A stretch of DNA of 64,000 nt, from positions 62,001 through 126,000 of the forward strand of contig NZ_RRYH01000021.1 of the NCBI RefSeq assembly GCF_004010155.1, in the 5' to 3' direction. The position numbers were made by a program, and so were the translations under genes. The notes under the pieces were generated by a model. That model did no database searches. It was not told the DNA's origin and worked only from the letters and a program-made list of their open reading frames with translations. This document shows, one piece after another, positions 16,658 to 23,638 of this stretch (position 1 is the first letter of the stretch; every line of letters starts with the position of its first letter). Source of the DNA: Solirhodobacter olei. Lineage in GTDB: Bacteria > Pseudomonadota > Alphaproteobacteria > Rhodobacterales > Rhodobacteraceae.

Positions 16658-17898
16658 TCCGCCGGCGCGGACCTCAGAAGGCCCGCGAAGATCGTCTCGC
16701 GCCCCGGCTCGGGGTCGCGCGGCACCATCAGCGCCAGCGCAAGCGAGGTGCAGGCCATCCCCGCCGCGATGGCGAAGACGACACCCGGCGCGATGACCCA
16801 GACGTAGCCCAGCGCCGCCGGCAGGAAGACCGCGGCGATATGGTTGATGGTGAAGGCCACGGCGGCGGTGGGCGCCATGTCCCCCGGCGCGCCGATCTTC
16901 TGGAAATAGGTCTTCAGCGCGAAGGCCAGCGCGAAGAACAGCTGGTCGATGATGTAAAGGCCCGCCGCCACCTCCCAGCCCCAGCCGAAGTAATAGACCC
17001 CGGCGTAGGAGCTGAAGATCACGATCAGCCCGAGATATTCGAAGATCAGCACCTGCCGCTCGCCAAAGCGGGCGACCGCGCGGCCCATCACCGGCGCCAG
17101 CGTCATGTTCAGCACGTAGTTGATCAGGTAGAGCCCGGTCACCTGATCGACGTGGAAGCCGAACTTCTGCACCATCATGAAGGCCGCGAAGACGACGAAG
17201 ATCTGCCGCCGCGCGCCCGACATCAGCTGCAGCGCGTAATAAAGCCAGTAGCGCTTGCGCAGCACCAGCTTCTTGCCCTGCGGATGGGGGCTCTCGAACT
17301 TCGGGAAGGCGAAGAAGCAGTAGAGAGCGATCAGAACCGTCACCCCGCCCGCCGCCATGTATACGAAGTTGAACGACAGATCGAAGGTCTTCCAGGTCAG
17401 GATCAGCACGACATAGGCCGCCAGCGCCGCGCCGGAGCCGACGGTGACGATGCGGCCCAGCACATGCGGCGCCTGCTTGCGGTCGATCCACTGCAACTGC
17501 AGCGACTGGTTGACCGTCTGGTAATAGTGGAAACCGATCGAGGAGATCATGGTGACGGTCAGAAGCCCGGCGAAGGTCGGAAACCATGCCGTCACCGCCA
17601 CCGCGCCGCCAAGCACGACCAGCGACAGCACCGCCAGCGTCTGCTCGCGCATCAGAAGCAGCACCGCCAGCACGCCGACGGCCAGGAAGCCCGGGATCTC
17701 GCGCACCGATTGCAGCCAGCCGATGTCGACGCCGTTGAAGCCCGCCGCCTCGACCACGAAATTGTTCAGAAGCGCGTTCCAGGTCGCAAACGCGATCGGC
17801 TGCGCCGCGGCCATCAGGAACAATAGCGCGACCGGCCGGCGCCACGGCGGCAGCGCCTCCGCCTCGGCAAGCGTCAATTTGCGGTGAAACCCCTTCAT
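16654..17898 (-). CDS. MFS transporter
   Basis: A 414-residue inner-membrane protein with about twelve hydrophobic segments, in the two-half layout of the major facilitator superfamily. The central cytoplasmic loop is at FPKFESPHPQGKKLVLRKRYW. The start MKGFHRKLTLAEAEALPPW was chosen because the upstream frame gives a low-quality leader. I cannot name a substrate. It is coupled to a P-loop kinase gene through ATGA, which might mean the imported compound is phosphorylated; this is inference. Confidence 0.85.
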   Translation of the reverse strand: MKGFHRKLTLAEAEALPPWRRPVALLFLMAAAQPIAFATWNALLNNFVVEAAGFNGVDIGWLQSVREIPGFLAVGVLAVLLLMREQTLAVLSLVVLGGAVAVTAWFPTFAGLLTVTMISSIGFHYYQTVNQSLQLQWIDRKQAPHVLGRIVTVGSGAALAAYVVLILTWKTFDLSFNFVYMAAGGVTVLIALYCFFAFPKFESPHPQGKKLVLRKRYWLYYALQLMSGARRQIFVVFAAFMMVQKFGFHVDQVTGLYLINYVLNMTLAPVMGRAVARFGERQVLIFEYLGLIVIFSSYAGVYYFGWGWEVAAGLYIIDQLFFALAFALKTYFQKIGAPGDMAPTAAVAFTINHIAAVFLPAALGYVWVIAPGVVFAIAAGMACTSLALALMVPRDPEPGRETIFAGLLRSAPAE

Positions 17899-18201
17899 GA
17901 TCTGCGCTCTAAGCCCTTTCCGCGGCAGGGGGTAGAGCGAAAATGTGCGACGCCCCGCCCCCGCCGGGCGCGCGCCGCCGCGTCCCGGCACCCGGACCGC
18001 CCCGGCGCCGGTCCCGGAAATCTTCTGCCTCAATAACCATCACTCTTGCGTGTCTGCGGCCGAGTGTCGCATAAATTGTAATCAGGAGAGGGAGGAGACG
18101 ATGCCAGCCGAGGGAGGACCGAGGCTCGATCTCGTACCGCACCGCGCAGGTGCCGACCCGGGCCGCAAGCCCGCCGGTCGAGGTTAGGGCGGGGGCCGCG
18201 G
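17899..18201. promoter_or_regulatory. Divergent promoter region between the MFS gene and the ECF sigma gene
   Basis: About 300 bases without a standard gene. The AT-richer part around 18020-18085 (CATCACTCTTGCGTG, CATAAATTGTAATC) is the likely promoter zone for the sigma operon. It also holds a small candidate reading frame at 18101. No exact hexamers are claimed. Confidence 0.45.
18101..18187 (+). CDS. Candidate leader peptide upstream of the ECF sigma gene
   Basis: A 28-codon frame (MPAEGGPRLDLVPHRAGADP and 8 more residues) begins at an ATG with a very strong ribosome site, GGGAGGAG, five bases upstream. It ends with TAG 14 bases before the sigma-factor ATG, so translation could re-initiate there. 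No homologue is known to me; the evidence is only the ribosome site and its position. Confidence 0.35.
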   Translation: MPAEGGPRLDLVPHRAGADPGRKPAGRG

Positions 18202-18711
18202 ATGGATTTCCTTGAGGAGATCGAAGCGGCTGTACCGGCGATCCGGCGCTTTGCCCATGCGCTGGTGCAGGACCGCGAGGCCGCCGACGAGCTGGTGGAG
18301 GACTGCCTGCAACGCGCCCTCGCCCGCGGCGCACAGTGGCGCCGCGACGGCACGGTGAAGGTCTGGCTCTTCCGCATCCTTCTGAACCGCTACCGCGACC
18401 AGCTCCGCCGCCGCAGGCCGCGGCCGATGATGGCCGTGGCGGGTGGCGCCGGCTTCAACCATACCCAGCACGGCCACAACAGCCATGACGGCGCGTTTTC
18501 CTTCGACGAGGTGCAGGCCGCGCTGGCCCGCCTTCCCGCCGACCAGCGCGCGGCCCTCCTGCTCGTCGCGCTGGAGGAGATGAACATCGAAGAGGCCGCG
18601 CGCCTTCTCACCATCCCGCGCGGCCGGATGCTCTCCCGCCTCGCCCGGGCCCGCAGCACCTTCACCCAGATGCTCGGCCAGGAAGACGCGCCGCGGAGTG
18701 CCGCGCGATGA
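18202..18711 (+). CDS. ECF-type RNA polymerase sigma factor
   Basis: A 169-residue group 4 sigma factor. Region 2 lies in residues 10-75 (AIRRFAHALVQDREAADELV and VKVWLFRILLNRYRDQLRRR) and region 4 in about 105-160 (LARLPADQRAALLLVALEEM, then NIEEAARLLTIPRGRMLSRL). The linker between them contains NHTQHGHNSHDG, four histidines in twelve residues, which is unusual and could bind metal. Its stop overlaps the next ATG, which belongs to a membrane anti-sigma factor, so the pair forms a classic switch. The inducing signal is unknown. Confidence 0.9.
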   Translation: MDFLEEIEAAVPAIRRFAHALVQDREAADELVEDCLQRALARGAQWRRDGTVKVWLFRILLNRYRDQLRRRRPRPMMAVAGGAGFNHTQHGHNSHDGAFSFDEVQAALARLPADQRAALLLVALEEMNIEEAARLLTIPRGRMLSRLARARSTFTQMLGQEDAPRSAAR

Positions 18712-19496
18712 CACAGGCCGATCTCCGCCCCGATCCGGTCCCGCTCGAAAGCCTGCTGCTGTGGCATTCCGGCGCACTGCCGGAACGCGAGCGCCGGCTG
18801 CTGGCCGACCGGATCGACGGCGATCCGGAGGCCCGCGCCACCCTCGCCACATGGCGCCGGCAGGACAGCACGCTGGCCTCCCTCTACGCCCCGGTGGCCG
18901 ACCAGGTCCTGCCCGAGGAGATCTCGGCGCTGCTGGACGACGCCCGCACCGCGCCGATCCGCCCGCCCTTCACCCTGCCGCGCATCGGGCCGATGACGCT
19001 GGCGATCCTGTTCCTCGTGCTTGGCACATCGCTGGGCTGGGTGATCCATGACCGCTTCTTCACCGCGACCGGGCCCAATCCCGCGCTCGACGCCGCGCGG
19101 GCCTATCGCACCTATGTGGTCGAGACCCTGCACCCGGTCGAGGTGCCCGCCAGCGACGCCACCCACCTCACCGCCTGGGTCTCTGCCCGGCTCGGGCACG
19201 AGATCCACGCGCCCGACTTCACCCGCGCCGGCTTCCTGCTGATGGGCGGCCGGGTGCTGCCCTCCGCCGGCGGACCGGCGGCGCTGTTCATGTACCAGGA
19301 CTCGGTCGGCCAGCGCCTGGCGCTCTACATCGCGCCGGGGGCCAGGGACGCCGGCGCCGGCCTGCGCTTCTACGCCGTCGACGGCACCCAAGGCTTCTGG
19401 TGGATCGACCGGGACCTGAGCTACGCGCTCGCCGGCCCGCTGCCACGATCGGCGCTGCAGCGCATCGCCACCATGGCCTACGACCAGATGCTCTGA
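18708..19496 (+). CDS. Transmembrane anti-sigma factor
   Basis: A 262-residue protein with a cytoplasmic N-terminal domain (LLLWHSGALPERERRLLADR, about residues 15-50), one membrane segment near residues 100-118 (MTLAILFLVLGTSLGWVI) and a periplasmic domain of about 140 residues. It contains no cysteine, so it is not a zinc-thiol (ZAS) type sensor. It overlaps the sigma gene by ATGA, the usual arrangement for partner switching by membrane sequestration. Family assignment is by architecture and context. Confidence 0.85.
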   Translation: MTQADLRPDPVPLESLLLWHSGALPERERRLLADRIDGDPEARATLATWRRQDSTLASLYAPVADQVLPEEISALLDDARTAPIRPPFTLPRIGPMTLAILFLVLGTSLGWVIHDRFFTATGPNPALDAARAYRTYVVETLHPVEVPASDATHLTAWVSARLGHEIHAPDFTRAGFLLMGGRVLPSAGGPAALFMYQDSVGQRLALYIAPGARDAGAGLRFYAVDGTQGFWWIDRDLSYALAGPLPRSALQRIATMAYDQML

Positions 19497-19858
19497 CTCG
19501 CCGCTGTGCGCTGGCGCACGGTTTCCGCCACGCGGCGGCACCGGCGTGCGTGTGCGCACATCGAAGCCTGCCGGCTACGGTGCGAAAGCGGTGCAAAAGC
19601 GGTGCTTTTTCGGCATTCGGTTTTCTTCGTCATTTCAGCTGCTTGACCCCGGATCGCCCGGCGCGGGGCGGCGCCCCGGCACGCCTCCGCAACCCTTCTT
19701 TAACCCGCCCCGGGGCCCAGCGCCGCACAGATGGCACAGCCCGCCCTGGATCCCCGTCCCGCCCGTCAAACCGCTGGCGCCCCCTTCGGGCTTTCGTGTA
19801 GTCTCGGGGCCAACCGGAGTTGAAAAGCCCTGAAAAAACGGGTGGCAGAGAGACAGGC
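19497..19858. other. Intergenic region before DUF484-xerC
   Basis: This stretch of 362 bases has no convincing gene. It contains three near-direct repeats, GGTGCGAAAGC, GGTGCAAAAGC and GGTGCTTTTTC (19579-19611). The last two can form the small hairpin AAAAGC-GGT-GCTTTTT at 19595-19610, which resembles a weak terminator for the sigma operon. The promoter of DUF484-xerC must lie in its second half. Confidence 0.4.
19595..19610 (+). terminator. Weak terminator-like hairpin after the anti-sigma gene
   Basis: A 6-bp AT-rich stem (AAAAGC and GCTTTT) with a 3-base loop runs into a T5 tract. It lies about 100 bases after the anti-sigma stop. The stem is short, so termination may be weak. Confidence 0.4.
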
Positions 19859-20566
19859 ATGGCGGAAACGGCACGGATCACCGAAGACTGGCGCGACCGG
19901 ATCCTGGAGGATCCCGATCTCGTCCTCGAAGACCACGACCTCATGCGCGCCCTCGTCGCCGCCAACGAACGCGCGCTCGGCTCGAACGTCGTCGACCTGC
20001 GCGGCATCGCGATGGAGCGGCTCGAGGCACGGCTCGACCGGCTGGAGGATACCCACCGCTCGGTCATCGCCGCGGCCTATGAGAACCTCGCCGGCACCAA
20101 CCAGATCCACCGCGCCATCCTGCGCCTGCTGGACCCGATAAACTTCGAGGAATTCTTGAGAAATCTCGGCGGAGACGTGGCCCAGACCCTGCGCGTGGAC
20201 AGCGTGCGCCTGGTCCTCGAATCCCCTCACGCCGAGGAGGATCCCGGCCTCGACAGCATGGGCGGCATCCTGCAGATCGTCGATCCCGGCTTCATCGAGG
20301 AATACGTCGCCGCCGGACGCCGCCTGCCCGCCCGCGCGGTGACGCTGCGCCAGGTCATGCCGGAGGCCAACGGCATCTACGGCGAACAGGCAAGCTGGAT
20401 CCGGTCAGAGGCGCTGATGCGGCTCGACCTCGGCGCAGGCCGCTTGCCCGGCATGCTCGCCTTCGGCGCCGAAGACCCGCACCATTTCCGGCCCTCGCAG
20501 GGCACCGACCTTCTGGCCTTCTTCTCCGGTGTCTTCGAAAGGGTCATGCGCCGCTGGCTGGCATGA
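19859..20566 (+). CDS. DUF484 family protein
   Basis: A 235-residue GAF-like protein of the DUF484 family, whose genes sit just before xerC in many proteobacteria. The N-terminal helix carries the family's VLEDHDLMRAL pattern, followed by a coiled-coil region (MERLEARLDRLEDTHRSVI) and a GAF-type domain. The start at MAETARITEDW follows a GGCAGAGAGACAGG stretch; a TTG 39 bases upstream is a weaker alternative. It overlaps xerC by ATGA. Its function is not known; conserved linkage suggests a link to recombination or division. Confidence 0.88.
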   Translation: MAETARITEDWRDRILEDPDLVLEDHDLMRALVAANERALGSNVVDLRGIAMERLEARLDRLEDTHRSVIAAAYENLAGTNQIHRAILRLLDPINFEEFLRNLGGDVAQTLRVDSVRLVLESPHAEEDPGLDSMGGILQIVDPGFIEEYVAAGRRLPARAVTLRQVMPEANGIYGEQASWIRSEALMRLDLGAGRLPGMLAFGAEDPHHFRPSQGTDLLAFFSGVFERVMRRWLA

Positions 20567-21486
20567 GCCTCGCGCTCTCCCCCGCCGAACGCGACGCGCT
20601 GGAGCGCTGGATCACCCATCTCGGCGCGCTGAAGGGTCGGGCGCCCAACACGCTCACCGCTTACCGGCGCGACGTGACCGGTTTCCTTGATTTCCTGGCC
20701 CGCCACAATGGCGGGCCGATGGGCCTCAAACCCTTGGCGGACCTACCACAATCCGACCTGCGCGCCTGGATGGCGCAGGAGCGCGCACGCGGTCTTTCCG
20801 CCCGCTCTCTGGCCCGCGCGCTCTCCTCGGTGAAAAGCTTCCTGCGCTGGCTGTCGGACCGCGAGGGGGCCGAGGCCACCGCCGTCCTCTCCGCCCGCGG
20901 CCCGAAATTCCGCCGCAAGCTGCCGCGGCCCCTGACCGAGGATGCCGCGCGCGCCATGATCGCCACCGTCGGCGACGACGCGCGCGAGGACTGGATCGCC
21001 GCCCGAGACATCGCAGTGGTGACCCTGCTCTACGGCTGCGGGCTGCGGATCTCCGAGGCGCTCTCGCTCACCGGCGCGGCGGCCAGGCTGCCGGACACGC
21101 TGAGGATTCGCGGCAAGGGCGGCAAGGAGCGGCTTGTTCCCGTGCTGCCCGCCGCGCGCGAGGCCGTCTCGCACTACGCGGCCCTCTGCCCCTTCGACCT
21201 GGAGCCCGAGGCGGCGCTTTTCCGTGGCGCCCGCGGCGGTCCCCTCTCCCCCCGCCTGATCGCCAGGGCGATGGAGGGCGCGCGCCATCGTCTGGGCCTG
21301 CCCGCGACCGCCACGCCGCACGCGATGCGCCATTCCTTCGCCACCCATCTGCTGGCCGCCGGGGGGGACCTGCGCGCGATCCAGGAGCTTCTGGGCCACG
21401 CCTCGCTCTCCACCACCCAGGCCTACACGGCGGTGGACGCGGCGCGGCTGATGGAGGTCTACGACAAGGCCCATCCCCGAGCCTGA
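20563..21486 (+). CDS. xerC: Tyrosine recombinase XerC
   Basis: A 307-residue site-specific recombinase that resolves chromosome dimers at dif with XerD at the septum. The N-terminal SAM-like core-binding domain is in residues 1-100. Catalytic residues are visible: Arg in YGCGLRISEAL, Lys in GKGGKERLVPVL, the HAMRHSFATHLL box, His in ELLGHASLSTTQ and Tyr in QAYTAVD. It is translationally coupled to DUF484, the same order as in gammaproteobacteria. Confidence 0.95.
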   Translation: MSLALSPAERDALERWITHLGALKGRAPNTLTAYRRDVTGFLDFLARHNGGPMGLKPLADLPQSDLRAWMAQERARGLSARSLARALSSVKSFLRWLSDREGAEATAVLSARGPKFRRKLPRPLTEDAARAMIATVGDDAREDWIAARDIAVVTLLYGCGLRISEALSLTGAAARLPDTLRIRGKGGKERLVPVLPAAREAVSHYAALCPFDLEPEAALFRGARGGPLSPRLIARAMEGARHRLGLPATATPHAMRHSFATHLLAAGGDLRAIQELLGHASLSTTQAYTAVDAARLMEVYDKAHPRA

Positions 21487-21588
21487 TCCGGCCTCAACCC
21501 TTTCTCAACGTTTTCGCGGCACAACGGTCCAAGGCACCTGCCGGCAAGGCATCTGCCGGAACCGCCTGACGCCCGAAAGGATCGCCCC

Positions 21589-22068
21589 ATGTCGATCGCC
21601 GCGCTGACCCAATCGCTTCCCTTCCTGCAGCCGCCGCCGCTGCGGGCCCCTCAGTCGGCCAGCGAGACCGCCTCGCTCAGTTCCGCCACTGGCACCGCAC
21701 CGGGTGGCGGCAGGGGACCCGGCGGCGCAGGCGGCCCGCCCCCGCCGCAAGGCGCGGGGCCGGGCGCAGCGGCCACCGCGAACGGCCAAGATTCCATCGC
21801 GACCGTGCTCCAGGCGATTCTCTCCAACCTGTCCTCGGCAGATCAGAACGGTGATGCCGCAACGCAGGGCACGGTCACCGATGGCGGCACGCTTACCGCG
21901 CCGGGCACGGTTTCGAACAACGCCGCGGCCTCCGCCCTCGCCGGCGCGACGGGGCTGGGCCTTGCAGCAGCCGCCGGCACCGGGCAGGCCAGCCAATCCG
22001 GCGCTCAATCAGGGAACGGCCCCGACCGCGAATTGCCGGGCGAGGTCGAGGCAGGCCAGGGCAGCTGA
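21589..22068 (+). CDS. Low-complexity Ala/Gly/Pro-rich hypothetical protein
   Basis: A 159-residue protein I do not recognise. It begins MSIAALTQSLPFLQPPPL, has a Gly/Pro-rich block (GGGRGPGGAGGPPPPQGAGP) near residues 39-58, one predicted helix (DSIATVLQAILSNLSSADQN) and an Ala/Gly/Thr-rich tail. It has no signal peptide or membrane segment. AAAGGA precedes the ATG and a strong hairpin follows the stop, which supports a real gene. A helical core flanked by disordered arms could suit a surface or phasin-like role, but nothing confirms this. Confidence 0.55.
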   Translation: MSIAALTQSLPFLQPPPLRAPQSASETASLSSATGTAPGGGRGPGGAGGPPPPQGAGPGAAATANGQDSIATVLQAILSNLSSADQNGDAATQGTVTDGGTLTAPGTVSNNAAASALAGATGLGLAAAAGTGQASQSGAQSGNGPDRELPGEVEAGQGS

Positions 22069-22434
22069 TCCCCGGATCGGCGCCCGGCGGTCACACCCGG
22101 CGGATCAGAGCCAAGGGCCTGGCCCACAGGGCCGCCCGGCCAGGCCGCGACCCCTCCCCCCCGGGGTCGCGGCCTGACTTCATTCCCGGGCACCACGGGC
22201 AGAAGCGGGGACCGGGGATGCATCTGGCCCATGACCAAGGCGAGCAATGGCGGATCGAGGCGGGCGTTTCCCAGCGTTTGGCGGATTGAGCCCCGATGGC
22301 GCCCCCCGGCCCGGACGGGCCAAGAACCGGTGTGGCGAAAATGCGCTGGCAAATCACCCGCCCCGGGCTACTCGGGCCGCCCGCCCCGAGGTTCCGCCAT
22401 TGCCTCTCAGCCCGGTTTCCGTCATGAAACCAAC
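22069..22434. other. Intergenic region upstream of pcs
   Basis: A gap of 366 bases holding a strong hairpin at 22142-22175 and then the pcs promoter region. The pcs frame is open through part of it, but that part has no conserved sequence, so I treat it as non-coding. Confidence 0.45.
22142..22175 (+). terminator. Strong hairpin after the low-complexity gene
   Basis: A perfect 13-bp stem (AGGCCGCGACCCC and GGGGTCGCGGCCT) encloses an 8-base C-rich loop. Only GACTTCATT follows, so the T-tract is poor, but the stem is strong enough to end or protect the upstream transcript. Confidence 0.6.
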
Positions 22435-23130
22435 ATGAATGAGAAGCAGCGCGCCTATTCCGTCCACCTGCTCACCGGCACCGGCGCCGTCATCTCCATG
22501 CTGGCCATGCTTGCCGCGGTGGAGATGAAATGGTCGCTGATGTTCCTTTGGCTGGTCGTGGCCTTCGCCGTCGACGGGATCGACGGCCCCCTGGCGCGCA
22601 AATATCAGGTGAAGACCCATGCCCCGCAGATCGACGGCGTGCTTCTCGACCTGATCATCGACTACCTGACCTATGTCTTCATCCCGGCCTTCGCACTATT
22701 CAAATCCGGGCTTCTGCCCGGCTGGACCGGCTGGATCGCGATCTTCGTGATCACCTATGGCAGCGGCCTCTATTTCGCCGATACACGTATGAAAACGAAG
22801 GACAATTCCTTCGCCGGCTTCCCTGGCTGCTGGAACATGTTCGCTATCGTCATCTTCGCGCTGAAGCCGGATTTCTGGGTCACGCTGGCCATCGTCGTGA
22901 TCCTCGCCGCGGCGATGTTCACGCCACTGAAGTTCATCCACCCCGTCCGCACCGAGCGCTGGCGCAAGGTCTCGCTGCCCATCGCCTTCGTCTGGACCTT
23001 CTTCGCCGCCTGGGCCGCCTGGACGAATTTCGCCTCCGGGCCGATCGCCCACGCCGGCCTGCTGCTGACCAGCCTCTACCTGGTCTTCGCCGGCATCGCC
23101 CAGCAGATCGTGCCGCCGAAGCGCGCCTGA
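22435..23130 (+). CDS. pcs: Phosphatidylcholine synthase
   Basis: A 231-residue integral membrane enzyme that joins CDP-diacylglycerol and choline to make phosphatidylcholine. The CDP-alcohol transferase signature of the bacterial Pcs type is present: DG-x-DG-x2-AR at residues 47-55, then 12 residues, then G68-x3-D72-x3-D76. About seven hydrophobic segments surround it. The start MNEKQRAYSVHLLTG matches the family; the upstream in-frame extension looks non-coding. It ends 4 bases from the convergent ogt gene. Free choline must come from uptake. Confidence 0.95.
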   Translation: MNEKQRAYSVHLLTGTGAVISMLAMLAAVEMKWSLMFLWLVVAFAVDGIDGPLARKYQVKTHAPQIDGVLLDLIIDYLTYVFIPAFALFKSGLLPGWTGWIAIFVITYGSGLYFADTRMKTKDNSFAGFPGCWNMFAIVIFALKPDFWVTLAIVVILAAAMFTPLKFIHPVRTERWRKVSLPIAFVWTFFAAWAAWTNFASGPIAHAGLLLTSLYLVFAGIAQQIVPPKRA

Positions 23131-23134
23131 GCGT

Positions 23135-23584
23135 TCAGATCAGCAACCCCGCCGCACCTTCCAGCTTCAGAAGCGCCACCTTCGTCTCCACCCCGACCCC
23201 GCCGGAAAACCCGCCAAGCCCGCTGGCCCCCAGCACCCGGTGGCAGGGGATAAAGATCGGGATCGGATTGGCCCCGCAGGCCTGGCCAATGGCCTGTGCG
23301 CTGACCCCCATCTCGCGCGCGATCTCGCCATAGGTGCGTGTCTCGCCGTAGGGAATCGCCCGCAGGATCGCCAGGAACCGCCGCTGGAAGTCGTCGCCGC
23401 CGGGCGCGAGCGGCAGATCGAACGCCTGCCGCTGCCCGGCGAAATATTCCCCCAGCTGCGCCCCGGCGGCGTCAAGCAGGTCCGAGCGGTCCGCCCCACC
23501 CCGGCCCCAGCGGGCAGAGGTGATGGCATGGTCGTCGGCCTCGATCGTCACCGGGCCCGTGGGGGTTTCGACTGTGGCTTTCAT
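23135..23584 (-). CDS. ogt: Methylated-DNA--[protein]-cysteine S-methyltransferase
   Basis: A 149-residue suicide repair enzyme that takes alkyl groups from O6-alkylguanine. The acceptor Cys114 is in the IPCHRVLG motif, and the DNA-binding helix and arginine finger are at TYGEIAREMGVSAQAIGQAC. The short N-terminal domain fits Ogt rather than Ada. It follows ileS on the same strand after 54 bases and is convergent with pcs. Confidence 0.94.
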   Translation of the reverse strand: MKATVETPTGPVTIEADDHAITSARWGRGGADRSDLLDAAGAQLGEYFAGQRQAFDLPLAPGGDDFQRRFLAILRAIPYGETRTYGEIAREMGVSAQAIGQACGANPIPIFIPCHRVLGASGLGGFSGGVGVETKVALLKLEGAAGLLI

Positions 23585-23638
23585 CGCCTGATCCTGCGCC
23601 CCGGCCGGGCCGGGGCGCAAGCCCTCACACGAACAGGC

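Noticed and set aside
16103-17845. An apparent fusion of a long N-terminal extension to the P-loop kinase
   Set aside because: The extension lies over the MFS gene in another frame; the kinase has its own ATG in an ATGA overlap.
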